The translations under genes were made by a program, and so were the position numbers. Of a stretch of 64,000 nt of DNA, positions 1-8,211 are shown piece by piece. The stretch covers positions 806,001 through 870,000 of the forward strand of contig NZ_SNWM01000002.1 of assembly GCF_004362245.1 (NCBI RefSeq), written 5' to 3'. The DNA is from Pedobacter duraquae (GTDB taxonomy: Bacteria > Bacteroidota > Bacteroidia > Sphingobacteriales > Sphingobacteriaceae). The notes beneath the pieces are model-generated. The model saw nothing but the letters and a program-made list of their open reading frames with translations. It did not search any database and was not told where the DNA came from. How positions within the stretch are numbered: position 1 is the first letter of the stretch; each line of letters starts with the position of its first letter.

Positions 1-95
1 AAAGCACGGGCAGCCAAAAAGTGGCCTAACTCGTGTAAGATTACTAATATTGATAATCCCAGCAATAACTGGGCAGCCATAATCAGTCCGTTCAT
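1..95 (-). CDS. rseP: RIP metalloprotease RseP (site-2 protease), 5' part only
   Basis: Reading leftward from an ATG at 95, the first 31 codons give a hydrophobic segment ending in HELGH (residues 21-25), the zinc-binding HExxH of membrane-embedded site-2 proteases, followed by FLAARAF. This N-terminus matches RseP/RasP, which cut anti-sigma factors and signal-peptide remnants inside the inner membrane. The rest of the gene lies outside the window, so the PDZ domains and the second metal-binding motif cannot be checked. It starts 24 bp after the dxr stop and is probably cotranscribed with it, a common dxr-rseP arrangement. An in-frame ATG at 80 is an alternative start, but 95 includes the complete first membrane segment. 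Confidence 0.88.
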   Translation of the reverse strand, partial: MNGLIMAAQLLLGLSILVILHELGHFLAARA

Positions 96-119
96 ATATT
101 TATTTGTGTGTTCTTTTAT

Positions 120-1286
120 TTAGATAGATAAAGTTTGATTTGTTACGAGTTCCCGGGCAAATATACGGGTATGTGCATCGGTTTCAAGGAAATTATTGAG
201 GTCTGGCTCAGCGATAAAAGATACGTCCTGCATGCACCTTTCAATTACATCACTCATTTCCAGGAATCCAATTTTGTCTTCCAGAAAGGCCGCCACTACA
301 ATCTCATTGGCAGCGTTGATGATGCATGGCATATTTCCACCTTGCTCCATCGCCCGATAGGCAAGTTCAAGATTCCGGAATGTAGTACGGTCTGGCTGCT
401 CAAAGCTCAATTCTGGATAATCCATAAAATTAAATCTCGGGAAATCTGTACCTGCGCGTTCAGGATAAGCCATCGCGTAGTGAATTGGCAGCTTCATGTC
501 TGGCAACCCCATCTGTGCTTTAATGGAGCCATCGGTAAATTGAACCAACGAGTGTATGATAGACTGTGGATGTACAATCACATCAATTTGATCTGCTTCC
601 AGGTCAAACAACCATTTTGCTTCAATTACTTCAAGCCCTTTATTCATCAGCGAAGCTGAGTCAATTGTGATCTTAGCACCCATCACCCAGTTTGGATGCT
701 TCAATGCAGCAGCTTTGGTAACACCCGATAAAAAGGCCCTGTCTTTACCACGAAACGGTCCGCCGGAAGCAGTGAGGTAGATTTTTTCGATGTTGCTATA
801 ACTTTCGCCCACCAGGCATTGAAAAATTGCCGAGTGTTCTGAGTCTACAGGTAAGATCTTTACCCCATTAGCTTTTGCCAGCTGCGTAACCAGACTTCCG
901 GCAACAACCAGGGTTTCCTTATTAGCGAGACCGATATCTTTTTTAGCCTTGATGGCAGCGATAGTTGGTTTTAACCCAACAGACCCCATGATGGCAGTGA
1001 TGACCAGGTCTGCACCCTCCAGGCTTGCTGCTTCGCAGAGCGCTTCCTCACCAGCCAGCACTTTGATGGAATAATCTGAGAGTGCATCTTTTACTTTGCC
1101 GTATTGGCTATCGTCACAGATTACAACCAACTCAGGTAAGTACTGCAAAGCCTGTTCGATCAATAATTCTGCATTCTTTTGTGCAGTTAGTGCCACCACT
1201 TTATAGAGACCCGGGTTAGCCCGTATCACCTCCAAAGTCTGTGTTCCTATAGAGCCTGTAGAGCCCAGTATTGCTATATTTTTCAA
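120..1286 (-). CDS. dxr: 1-deoxy-D-xylulose 5-phosphate reductoisomerase
   Basis: Second step of the MEP isoprenoid pathway: NADPH-dependent isomerisation and reduction of DXP to 2-C-methyl-D-erythritol 4-phosphate in the cytosol. The 388-residue protein has the usual family length. The N-terminal GSTGSIG nucleotide-binding loop is at residues 8-14. The metal-binding D148-S-E150 sits in VDSEHSAIF, the substrate loop reads SGGPFRG, H198 is in KHPNW, and NKGLE (N215, K216, E219) completes the active site. It lies 9 bp downstream of the GH3-type gene and 24 bp upstream of rseP in a minus-strand operon. No active-site residue appears to be missing. Confidence 0.97.
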   Translation of the reverse strand: MKNIAILGSTGSIGTQTLEVIRANPGLYKVVALTAQKNAELLIEQALQYLPELVVICDDSQYGKVKDALSDYSIKVLAGEEALCEAASLEGADLVITAIMGSVGLKPTIAAIKAKKDIGLANKETLVVAGSLVTQLAKANGVKILPVDSEHSAIFQCLVGESYSNIEKIYLTASGGPFRGKDRAFLSGVTKAAALKHPNWVMGAKITIDSASLMNKGLEVIEAKWLFDLEADQIDVIVHPQSIIHSLVQFTDGSIKAQMGLPDMKLPIHYAMAYPERAGTDFPRFNFMDYPELSFEQPDRTTFRNLELAYRAMEQGGNMPCIINAANEIVVAAFLEDKIGFLEMSDVIERCMQDVSFIAEPDLNNFLETDAHTRIFARELVTNQTLSI

Positions 1287-1295
1287 TTGTAATTT

Positions 1296-2795
1296 CTAAA
1301 TCGTAAAGCTAGTTAAACTATCCGCAATCTTCCTGTCGTTAGCCAAACGGGGAACTTTGTTCTGTCCACCCAGCTTGCCTGCCGAGCGCATGTAGTTTAC
1401 GAAAGCATCTTTTTGCAGCGACCGGATTACCAGCGGTTGCAGTATACTTCCTGTTATCAGGTCAAAGTAGTAAATATTTTTCTTTTGCAGGGCTTCGTCA
1501 ACCTTTTGACTAAAATCTGTTAAATCTGCAGGTGCTTTGGCAAACTCAATAAACCATTCATGATACGGCAATTCCCCTGCCGGAGGATTTACCTGAGGTG
1601 CCACAGTAAATTCGGTAATACGCACACCTTCCGCATTGGCGACATTCCATAGTGCCTGCTCTACTTCTTCGCCGATAACATGCTCGCCAAAGGCAGAGAT
1701 AAAATGTTTGATTCTTCCGGTAACCAAAATCTTATAAGGGTTCTTAGATACAAACTTAACGGTATCACCGATGCTATAGCCCCACAGACCCGCATTTGTA
1801 TTTAATATCAAGGCGTAATTTTTGTCAAGCTCCACCTCGCCTAAACTCAACCTTGTCGGATTTTCATTTGAATATTCATCCGCAGGAACAAATTCGTAAA
1901 ACATACCAGCATCAGCCAATAAAAGTAAGCTCTTGTCATGCTGACTGTCCTGATAGGCAATAAACCCTTCAGACGCGGGATAGGTTTCTATACTGTCTAC
2001 CTTCCTGCCAATGCTGGCCTCTATTTTAGCACGGTAAGGCTCGTAGTTCACTCCGCCATATACAAACAGCTGCAGGTTTTTAAAAATATCTTTAATTTTC
2101 TTGCCGCCTGTTTTCTCGGTTAACCTGTCAAAGTACATCTGTACCCAGGGCGGGATGCCAGAAATCAATGTCATATCCTGATCCTTCGTTTCTTCCACGA
2201 TCGCGTCAACCTTCTCCTCCCAGTCTTCAATACAATTGGTTTTGTAGGATGGCAACCTGTTTTTCTGCAAATATGCCGGAACCAGATTGGCTACAATACC
2301 GGAAAGCCTACCTACATTGATTCCATTCTTCTTGTCCATGACCGGACTACCTTGTAAAAAGATCATTTTCCCATTTACGAAATCTGCGTTTCCTGTTTCG
2401 TGCACATAGGTTAACAGCGCATTGCGGGCAGCCTTGATATGCTCAGGCATCGACTCTTTGGAAATTGGAATGTACTTGGCACCAGATGTGGTACCAGATG
2501 TTTTAGCAAAATATTCGGGCTTACCAGACCACATCACATCAACTTCGCCAGCAACCACACGGTCTATATACGGGCGCAAGTCTTCATAGTCGCGTACAGG
2601 AACCCTTGATTTAAAATCTGCATAGGTCTTGATACCCTTAAAATCATGGTCTCTGCCAAATGCAGTATCCTTAGCCGCATCAACCAATTTAAGCATGGTT
2701 TTTTCCTGCGCAGCTACGGCATGTTTTTTCCACTTTTCAATGCCCCGCACAACAAGAGCTGCAAAGGGTTTGCTGAGTGCCGCTTTTAATCCCAT
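1296..2795 (-). CDS. GH3-family acyl-adenylating enzyme (bacterial GH3 'auxin-responsive promoter' homologue)
   Basis: The protein belongs to the ANL (acyl-CoA synthetase/luciferase-like) superfamily, GH3 branch. Plant GH3 enzymes adenylate a carboxylic acid and join it to an amino acid; the substrate of the bacterial branch is not known to me. The P-loop-like ATP motif SGTTSG is at residues 100-105, the second adenylate motif is YPASEG, and GYSIGDTVKF and ISAFGEH fit the third motif and hinge. At 499 residues it is typical of bacterial GH3 proteins and slightly shorter than plant ones. It sits 5 bp after a membrane-protein gene and 9 bp before dxr, which suggests an envelope or lipid-linked role, but this is inference. 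Confidence 0.88.
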   Translation of the reverse strand: MGLKAALSKPFAALVVRGIEKWKKHAVAAQEKTMLKLVDAAKDTAFGRDHDFKGIKTYADFKSRVPVRDYEDLRPYIDRVVAGEVDVMWSGKPEYFAKTSGTTSGAKYIPISKESMPEHIKAARNALLTYVHETGNADFVNGKMIFLQGSPVMDKKNGINVGRLSGIVANLVPAYLQKNRLPSYKTNCIEDWEEKVDAIVEETKDQDMTLISGIPPWVQMYFDRLTEKTGGKKIKDIFKNLQLFVYGGVNYEPYRAKIEASIGRKVDSIETYPASEGFIAYQDSQHDKSLLLLADAGMFYEFVPADEYSNENPTRLSLGEVELDKNYALILNTNAGLWGYSIGDTVKFVSKNPYKILVTGRIKHFISAFGEHVIGEEVEQALWNVANAEGVRITEFTVAPQVNPPAGELPYHEWFIEFAKAPADLTDFSQKVDEALQKKNIYYFDLITGSILQPLVIRSLQKDAFVNYMRSAGKLGGQNKVPRLANDRKIADSLTSFTI

Positions 2796-2800
2796 AGGGT

Positions 2801-3628
2801 CTAAACTAGGTTATGAATGATATCCGGTTCTGCGTCGCCCTTGTAGTCGCCCATCATCTTGCGATAGGCTATAGTCAGCGCTACGCTGGATAAAGGCACC
2901 ACAACGAAAGAGCTCAGGCTGATCACAATTAATGAGACTACAGACCAGTGCAGATAATTAAAGAACAAGGACAACAGATGAAAGCCCCCCAACACCAGTA
3001 ACAACAACAAGATTTTTGTAAAGTTGCCCCGGGTTGTTGCCAGACTGAACTTGATCGACTGCCATGGCGTACTTTGTTTGTCAATAATAAAAAACTGAAA
3101 GAACGAAATTCTGATAAAGGTGATGAAGATGGCTACAATAGCAATAGCAACGGCAATATTTGTAACTACCCTGCCCGCAGCAGCAAGGTCTTCTACCCAG
3201 CCCAATTTTACGGCGTACCGCAACACTGGATCCAACACAAATAACACTGGATATAATAAAATACCCACAAAGATGATGCACAAGGCAAAATAAAAGGTTG
3301 CAATCAGGAAACGGATGATTTGTTGACGGGTAGGCAAAGTGCTCACGATCGTAATATTTTCTTCTTCGTTATCCAACAAGTGGAAAATGTATTTGAAGAG
3401 GCTAAGGTTAACGGTGCAATACAAAACAATGAAAATAAGCACCATGATAATTCGCATGCCGATATTTACATCTTTTAAAAAGAAAGCCATCAGGCTAGAG
3501 GTAGTAAGTGTAATAAAAATCAGGAAGCATAATGTGGCCAGTGAGAAGTAATTCTCAAAAGTCACTTTCCAGGCTTTTCCGATCACCTCATTAACAGTAA
3601 AGGTGCTTTCTTTTAAAAAATCAATCAT
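2801..3628 (-). CDS. polytopic membrane protein of unknown function
   Basis: The 275-residue protein has about six hydrophobic segments separated by short loops, with an N-terminal cytoplasmic helix (FTVNEVIGKAWKVT) that resembles the start of DUF-type membrane proteins of the YciC/glycerophosphodiester-phosphodiesterase membrane-domain kind. I cannot assign a family. It overlaps the upstream glycosyltransferase gene by 8 bp and ends 5 bp before the GH3-type gene, so it is translationally coupled in the same operon. It could help present or transport a lipid substrate for its neighbours, but no motif shows this. Confidence 0.8.
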   Translation of the reverse strand: MIDFLKESTFTVNEVIGKAWKVTFENYFSLATLCFLIFITLTTSSLMAFFLKDVNIGMRIIMVLIFIVLYCTVNLSLFKYIFHLLDNEEENITIVSTLPTRQQIIRFLIATFYFALCIIFVGILLYPVLFVLDPVLRYAVKLGWVEDLAAAGRVVTNIAVAIAIVAIFITFIRISFFQFFIIDKQSTPWQSIKFSLATTRGNFTKILLLLLVLGGFHLLSLFFNYLHWSVVSLIVISLSSFVVVPLSSVALTIAYRKMMGDYKGDAEPDIIHNLV

Positions 3629-4592
3629 TCTTGTTCAGTACTATTCTTTTAATGAGGTCTTGTATAAAGCCCAGACCATAGGCTGTTAGCTGTATGAAGG
3701 CTGCGATAATACTAAGAAACGCAACTTTCAGCGATTTATTCAACATCCATGAATGAAAAAATATCAACAGGAAGATCAATACTATTACCGCATCGCAAAT
3801 ATACGCTAATGGGGGATATATTACATTAAGTATCAGCGTGAAAACAAATCCTACCGTAAAGGCCGCCGGAAAAAAATGCACCAGCTTAAGTTCTTTGGGG
3901 AAATGTTTATAGATATTGATCCTGGCTCTGCCAAAAAAATGAAGCTGCTTATAGAATTGCAGGAAGCTGGTGCGTCGTTTATGATAAACCTTTGCAGCAG
4001 GAATAAGACCTATCTTAAACCCTGCCTCATGAATTCTGATACTGTACTCAATATCTTCTCCCAGACGGGTGAGAATAAATCCACCTACAGTTTCCCATAC
4101 CTCACGTGAAACACCCATATTGAAACTGCGTGGATGGAATTGCCCAACATGCTTGGCATTGCCCCTGATTCCTCCGGTCGTGAAAGGTGAAGTCATGGCA
4201 TAACTGATTGCCTTTTGTACTGGGCTAAAACTAGCATGTGCCGCATCTGGCCCTCCATAGGCATCCAGCTTATGCTCCAGCAGGTAATTTGCAACCGTCT
4301 CCAGGTAATCCTCAGGGATCAGACAGTCAGAATCAAAGACCACAAAATAATCGCCCTTAGCACGCGCAAACCCATAGTTACGGGTAAATCCCTGTCCCTC
4401 GTTTTCCTTGTAGTAATACTGAATATCCAACTGATGCGCATATTTGGCAACTATGGCCTTTGCATCGTTTTTCGAACCATCTTCAATCACAAGTACCTCA
4501 AACTGCATATAACTCTGTTTACTGAGTGTATACAATAGCTCGTCGATTTCCTGCGGGCGGTTATATAAAGGAATAATAATGGAGAAAAACAT
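3621..4592 (-). CDS. family 2 glycosyltransferase with C-terminal membrane segments
   Basis: This is an inverting GT-A fold glycosyltransferase. The N-terminal strand SIIIPLYNR, the nucleotide-sugar motif IEDGS (residues 36-40), the DxD metal motif D87-S-D89 and a later GEDIEYSIRI segment carrying the catalytic acidic pair are all visible. The last ~80 residues hold two or three hydrophobic helices, so the catalytic domain is anchored at the cytoplasmic face of the inner membrane. The acceptor and sugar are unknown; a cell-surface glycan or glycolipid is likely. It starts 2 bp after the preceding glycosyltransferase stop and overlaps the next gene by 8 bp. Confidence 0.93.
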   Translation of the reverse strand: MFFSIIIPLYNRPQEIDELLYTLSKQSYMQFEVLVIEDGSKNDAKAIVAKYAHQLDIQYYYKENEGQGFTRNYGFARAKGDYFVVFDSDCLIPEDYLETVANYLLEHKLDAYGGPDAAHASFSPVQKAISYAMTSPFTTGGIRGNAKHVGQFHPRSFNMGVSREVWETVGGFILTRLGEDIEYSIRIHEAGFKIGLIPAAKVYHKRRTSFLQFYKQLHFFGRARINIYKHFPKELKLVHFFPAAFTVGFVFTLILNVIYPPLAYICDAVIVLIFLLIFFHSWMLNKSLKVAFLSIIAAFIQLTAYGLGFIQDLIKRIVLNKND

Positions 4593-4594
4593 GA

Positions 4595-5548
4595 CTAATG
4601 CATTTCTTTTTCAATCAGATAATGGTTCCGCTCGGGCGCATTACGCGAAACTAACTCAGCAACAAAACCCGTCAAAAATAGCTGCGAGCCCACAATTATT
4701 GCTACCAGCGCGATATAAAACAAGGGCTGATCTGTAATGTCCCGTTTGTAGGGAATGTGTGCTGAAATATGATATAATTTAACAGCTATAAGCCAGATTG
4801 CTGCTACCATCCCCAGGAAAAAACTGAGCACCCCGAGAGACCCAAAAAAATGCATCGGCCGCTTTGCAAACTTACCTACAAAAAAGATAGATAGCAGATC
4901 CAGAAAACCGTTGATAAAACGGCTGAAACCGAATTTGGTAACGCCATATTTACGGGCACGGTGTTCTACAACCTGCTCGCCTATTTTGTGGAAGCCAGCC
5001 CATTTAGCGATTACCGGAATATACCGGTGCATCTCTCCGTAAACCTCAATAGTCTTGATTACGTCCTTGCGGTATGCTTTTAAGCCGCAATTAAAGTCGT
5101 TGAGCTGAATGCCCGACATCTTGCGCGTTGCCGCGTTAAAAAGTTTGGTGGGGATAGTTTTAGTAATCGGGTCGTAGCGTTTTTTCTTCCAGCCGGAAAC
5201 AATATCATACTTCTCTTCCCTGATCCTGCGATACAGCTCGGGGATTTCATCAGGGCTATCCTGCAAGTCTGCATCCATGGTAATGATTACCTCACCATGC
5301 GCAGCAGCGAAGGCTACATTAAGGGCTGCCGACTTACCGTAATTTCTTCTGAATTTGATCGCTTTTACTGCCGGATATTCCGTTTTTAATTCTTCAATCA
5401 CAGCCCATGACTTATCAGTACTCCCGTCATCTACAAAAAGAATTTCATAAGAGAAGCCGTTTTCAACCATAACCTTGTTAATCCATGTGGTTAACTCAGG
5501 TAAGGATTCTTCTTCATTAAGTAAGGGAATGACAACAGATATATCCAT
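4595..5548 (-). CDS. polyprenyl-phosphate glycosyltransferase, DPM1/GtrB-like (GT2)
   Basis: The 317-residue protein has the layout of enzymes that transfer a sugar from a nucleotide donor to undecaprenyl/dolichyl phosphate: a GT-A domain (VVIPLLNEEESL at 5-16, FVDDGSTD at 39-46, metal motif D92-A-D94-LQD) followed by an amphipathic linker and two C-terminal transmembrane helices. The product would be a lipid-linked sugar used outside the membrane. It is the first gene of the minus-strand operon that continues through dxr and rseP; about 70 bp lie between its start and the preceding terminator hairpin. The sugar specificity cannot be read from the sequence. Confidence 0.93.
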   Translation of the reverse strand: MDISVVIPLLNEEESLPELTTWINKVMVENGFSYEILFVDDGSTDKSWAVIEELKTEYPAVKAIKFRRNYGKSAALNVAFAAAHGEVIITMDADLQDSPDEIPELYRRIREEKYDIVSGWKKKRYDPITKTIPTKLFNAATRKMSGIQLNDFNCGLKAYRKDVIKTIEVYGEMHRYIPVIAKWAGFHKIGEQVVEHRARKYGVTKFGFSRFINGFLDLLSIFFVGKFAKRPMHFFGSLGVLSFFLGMVAAIWLIAVKLYHISAHIPYKRDITDQPLFYIALVAIIVGSQLFLTGFVAELVSRNAPERNHYLIEKEMH

Positions 5549-5621
5549 GTATTGATGCGCTTAAAAACAAAACGCAAATTTTGTCAATTTAAATGATATT
5601 ATTGATAACATAGGACAACAA

Positions 5622-5660
5622 AAAAGCCAATAGATCCTAAACGCGGATATATTGGCTTTT
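5622..5660 (-). terminator. Rho-independent terminator after the DUF4199 gene
   Basis: An 11-bp perfect inverted repeat (AAAAGCCAATA / TATTGGCTTTT) with further pairing toward the loop is followed on the minus strand by a run of six T. It lies 18 bp below the stop of the DUF4199 gene and closes the BatA operon. Confidence 0.85.
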
Positions 5661-5677
5661 GTATACGTATTAACGAC

Positions 5678-6250
5678 CTATTCTTCTGTTTTGAAGAATA
5701 TCGGCTGTGTTTTCTTAAAGATGGCAGCAAAGATCAGGGCACCGATAAAATACATTACTGCTGTAATACCAAAACCAGTGATCATTTGAAGCGGCGTTGG
5801 ATTGAATTGTTTGTCCAACTGCTCAGATAGCTTAGCCATTGCTTCAGCAAGTTTATCTTCACCAAGCCCTACGCTTCTGTAAGTAGCTTCAGTGTTATTC
5901 ATTACCGATTCTTTCATTCGCACTGCATATTCAGGAACCATTTTAGAAAAACCAATGGTAAAGAAATAGGAGATCGCAGCAGCAATCAGAAACATGATAA
6001 AAATGTTTAGCAGTGCTTCAGAAAAAGTCCAGTAGCCACCTGCTTTCTTACGCATATCCAGGCAGAAGAACACTGCAAGCGCAATTCCTACAACCATAGA
6101 AAGTGTCCCACCAACCCAATTTCCCTGCATTTCAGGAGCAACAAAATACAACACCAAAAAGAGTACGATACTTACAGCGCCCCAGATCAGTCCATTTGTA
6201 ATAGCTGCTTTACGCACCGCAGCGGTGTTAAAAGTGGTAACAGTTTCCAT
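5678..6250 (-). CDS. DUF4199 family membrane protein
   Basis: The 190-residue protein has four predicted membrane helices: two near the N-terminus (residues ~17-36 and ~45-63), one at ~80-100 and one at ~158-182. An extracytoplasmic loop with a charged helix (residues ~105-150) separates the last two. This is the DUF4199 pattern, a family frequent in Bacteroidota and of unknown function. It is the last gene before the hairpin terminator and lies 28 bp after the acidic protein gene. The basic C-terminus (KKTQPIFFKTEE) should be cytoplasmic. Confidence 0.85.
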   Translation of the reverse strand: METVTTFNTAAVRKAAITNGLIWGAVSIVLFLVLYFVAPEMQGNWVGGTLSMVVGIALAVFFCLDMRKKAGGYWTFSEALLNIFIMFLIAAAISYFFTIGFSKMVPEYAVRMKESVMNNTEATYRSVGLGEDKLAEAMAKLSEQLDKQFNPTPLQMITGFGITAVMYFIGALIFAAIFKKTQPIFFKTEE

Positions 6251-6278
6251 TTTCGTTTAGTTTATTTTACGTTTAAGG

Positions 6279-6950
6279 TTAATTATTGTTAAAATTAGTA
6301 ATTAACGTGTAAACTGCAACATCAAAGGAAGGATTTGCACTAAATTCTTCTAACTCTGCTACAGACTTAGCTGTGCCCCTTGGCTCGTGGAAGAATGCCA
6401 TAAAAGGTACAAATAACTCTTCCATTTCTTCGCCAAGATCAATCATGCCTGCGTGACTACAGATATCTTCAATGCTTGCTTCTACTAGATTCTGGTTACT
6501 GATCAGATCTTCATAGATGTCAAACTCATCCTGAAACTCATCTTCCTCTACCAATAAGAACTCTTTCAGGAAGTCGTCAAGTTCAGGCTTGATCTGCTCA
6601 TCATGACATTCGTTGATATACAAAAGCAGGTTTAGCAATTCTGTACCACGGTCAATAGTCTCTTCTTCAATATTTGCCCACTCGTCTGTCTCCAGATAAT
6701 CTTCTTCCAGTTTCTTCACATCATTGGCAAAGAAATTAATCATCAGCAAATCGAAGAATACTTCACGTAACTCTTCAAAAGCGGGGTATTCATTAAATGC
6801 AGCATCAAACTCGGCTACTTTTTCCAGAAACCCAATTTCCTTACTGAACAGAGTGATCAGGCTTTCCTGAAGCAATGCGGCATCCTCGCCTGATTTTTCT
6901 GCAAATTTTGTTAATGACGCAATTAGCGCACCTTGTACATTACTATCCAT
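6279..6950 (-). CDS. acidic, helix-rich protein of unknown function
   Basis: I do not recognise this 223-residue protein. It is strongly acidic, especially in residues ~75-150, has no signal peptide or membrane segment, and looks all-helical, so it is probably a cytoplasmic binding partner or scaffold. Its start overlaps the end of the dihydroorotase-like gene by 8 bp, which suggests translational coupling and a matched dose of the two products. It is followed 28 bp later by the DUF4199 gene. The pairing with a catalytically dead dihydroorotase homologue is its only functional clue. Confidence 0.8.
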   Translation of the reverse strand: MDSNVQGALIASLTKFAEKSGEDAALLQESLITLFSKEIGFLEKVAEFDAAFNEYPAFEELREVFFDLLMINFFANDVKKLEEDYLETDEWANIEEETIDRGTELLNLLLYINECHDEQIKPELDDFLKEFLLVEEDEFQDEFDIYEDLISNQNLVEASIEDICSHAGMIDLGEEMEELFVPFMAFFHEPRGTAKSVAELEEFSANPSFDVAVYTLITNFNNN

Positions 6951-8205
6951 ATACTTGAAATTGATTGTTGTTATATACCAACACGACCTTGCCGGTCAGT
7001 GTCTGATTCATCAGGGGTGAATTCCTTGATTTACTTAAATTAGTTTTATCGTTATATTCCCAGGTACCTTTAGGCTGATACAAGGTAAAGTTAGCTGGTT
7101 GCCCGGCTTCGATCGTCGGAATTTCCAGTTTAAGGATTCTCCTTGGAGCGATAGCGAGTTTCTCGGCAATCTGCTGAGCATCCAGTCCGGCTTTAATCAG
7201 CAAAGGTAAAGCGGTCTGTAATCCCAATATCCCGAAAGCTGCGATTTCGAACTCTACATCCTTGTGCTCGATCTCTTGAGGACGGTGTTGCGCACTTACG
7301 GCATCAATTGTTCCGTCTTTAAGTCCGGCAAGCAGGGCCTTCACATCACTCTTCCCGCGAAGCGGAGGTTTAACTTTATAGTTGCTATCGAAATCATTTA
7401 ACGCATCTTCGGTAAAAACAAGTTGATGGGCAGCAACATCACAAGTAATCCTTACGCCATCTTTTTTAGCCTTTTTGATCAGTGCTACGGATCCCGCAGT
7501 AGAGATGGTATTGATATGCACCTCCATATCATGATAGGTAGCTAAAAATATGTCTCGCGAAATATGCATCTCTTCTGCCAATGTAGGGATACCCTTCATA
7601 CCGAGTAAAACACTGGTTTTGCTCTCGTTCACCATCGACTTTCCGGCGATGGATTTGTTTTCGGGATAAACCATTAACAGCGCGTCAAAACCTTTAGCAT
7701 ATTGCAAGGCCCTGCTCATGAACCCATCATCTGTGATCGGCCTGTTCCCATCAGAGAAAGCAATGGCTCCCGCCTGCTGCATATCATAAAGCTCTGCAAG
7801 TTCTTTCCCTTCCAGATTGCGACTGATAGCCCCAATAGGATATACATTTACCATGTTGTTCCTTGAGCGGTTTAACACATATTCGATCTCAGCTTTTGAA
7901 TGCAATACGGGCTGGGTATGTGGAAGCACGGCAATACCGGTAAATCCTCCAGCTCCGGCGGTTTTAGTGGCGGTTTGGAGATCCTCACGGGTTTCAAATC
8001 CCGGATCGCCTACAGCACAATTCAGGTCAAAGAAACCCGGACTCAGGATTGCACCTTCGCCATCTATCACCTGTTCGCCTTTTTCAGGAGTCAGCTGTTC
8101 TTCAATAGCAACAATCTGCCCATTGGAAACACGCACATCACAGATTTTCTGATTGTATGTACTGTTCGGATCGGCAATGGTAACGCTGGTAAGAAGGAGA
8201 TTCAT
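6943..8205 (-). CDS. dihydroorotase-like amidohydrolase lacking metal ligands (probable pseudoenzyme)
   Basis: The 420-residue protein aligns along its length with type I dihydroorotases: beta-sandwich start, PGFFDL, GGFTGIAVLPHTQP, LAEEMHISRDI. The catalytic residues are gone. The DxHxHxR motif reads D60-L-N62-C-A64-V-G66, so both histidines and the arginine are lost. The carboxylated lysine is absent (AIAFSDGN), the HCE motif reads VYPENKS, the HxxH-type strand reads VHINTIS and the ATDHAPH aspartate is a glutamine (VSAQHRPQ). It should not hydrolyse dihydroorotate. Inactive PyrC' homologues that support aspartate carbamoyltransferase are known in proteobacteria, which is one possible role. 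An apparently active pyrC lies at 52432-53766. It starts 6 bp after the BatA gene. Confidence 0.9.
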   Translation of the reverse strand: MNLLLTSVTIADPNSTYNQKICDVRVSNGQIVAIEEQLTPEKGEQVIDGEGAILSPGFFDLNCAVGDPGFETREDLQTATKTAGAGGFTGIAVLPHTQPVLHSKAEIEYVLNRSRNNMVNVYPIGAISRNLEGKELAELYDMQQAGAIAFSDGNRPITDDGFMSRALQYAKGFDALLMVYPENKSIAGKSMVNESKTSVLLGMKGIPTLAEEMHISRDIFLATYHDMEVHINTISTAGSVALIKKAKKDGVRITCDVAAHQLVFTEDALNDFDSNYKVKPPLRGKSDVKALLAGLKDGTIDAVSAQHRPQEIEHKDVEFEIAAFGILGLQTALPLLIKAGLDAQQIAEKLAIAPRRILKLEIPTIEAGQPANFTLYQPKGTWEYNDKTNLSKSRNSPLMNQTLTGKVVLVYNNNQFQVYG

Positions 8206-8211
8206 GTATTT

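Noticed and set aside
135..659. 174-residue plus-strand open frame opposite dxr
   Set aside because: It lies wholly within dxr in antisense, has no recognisable motif, and its composition follows from the dxr codons.
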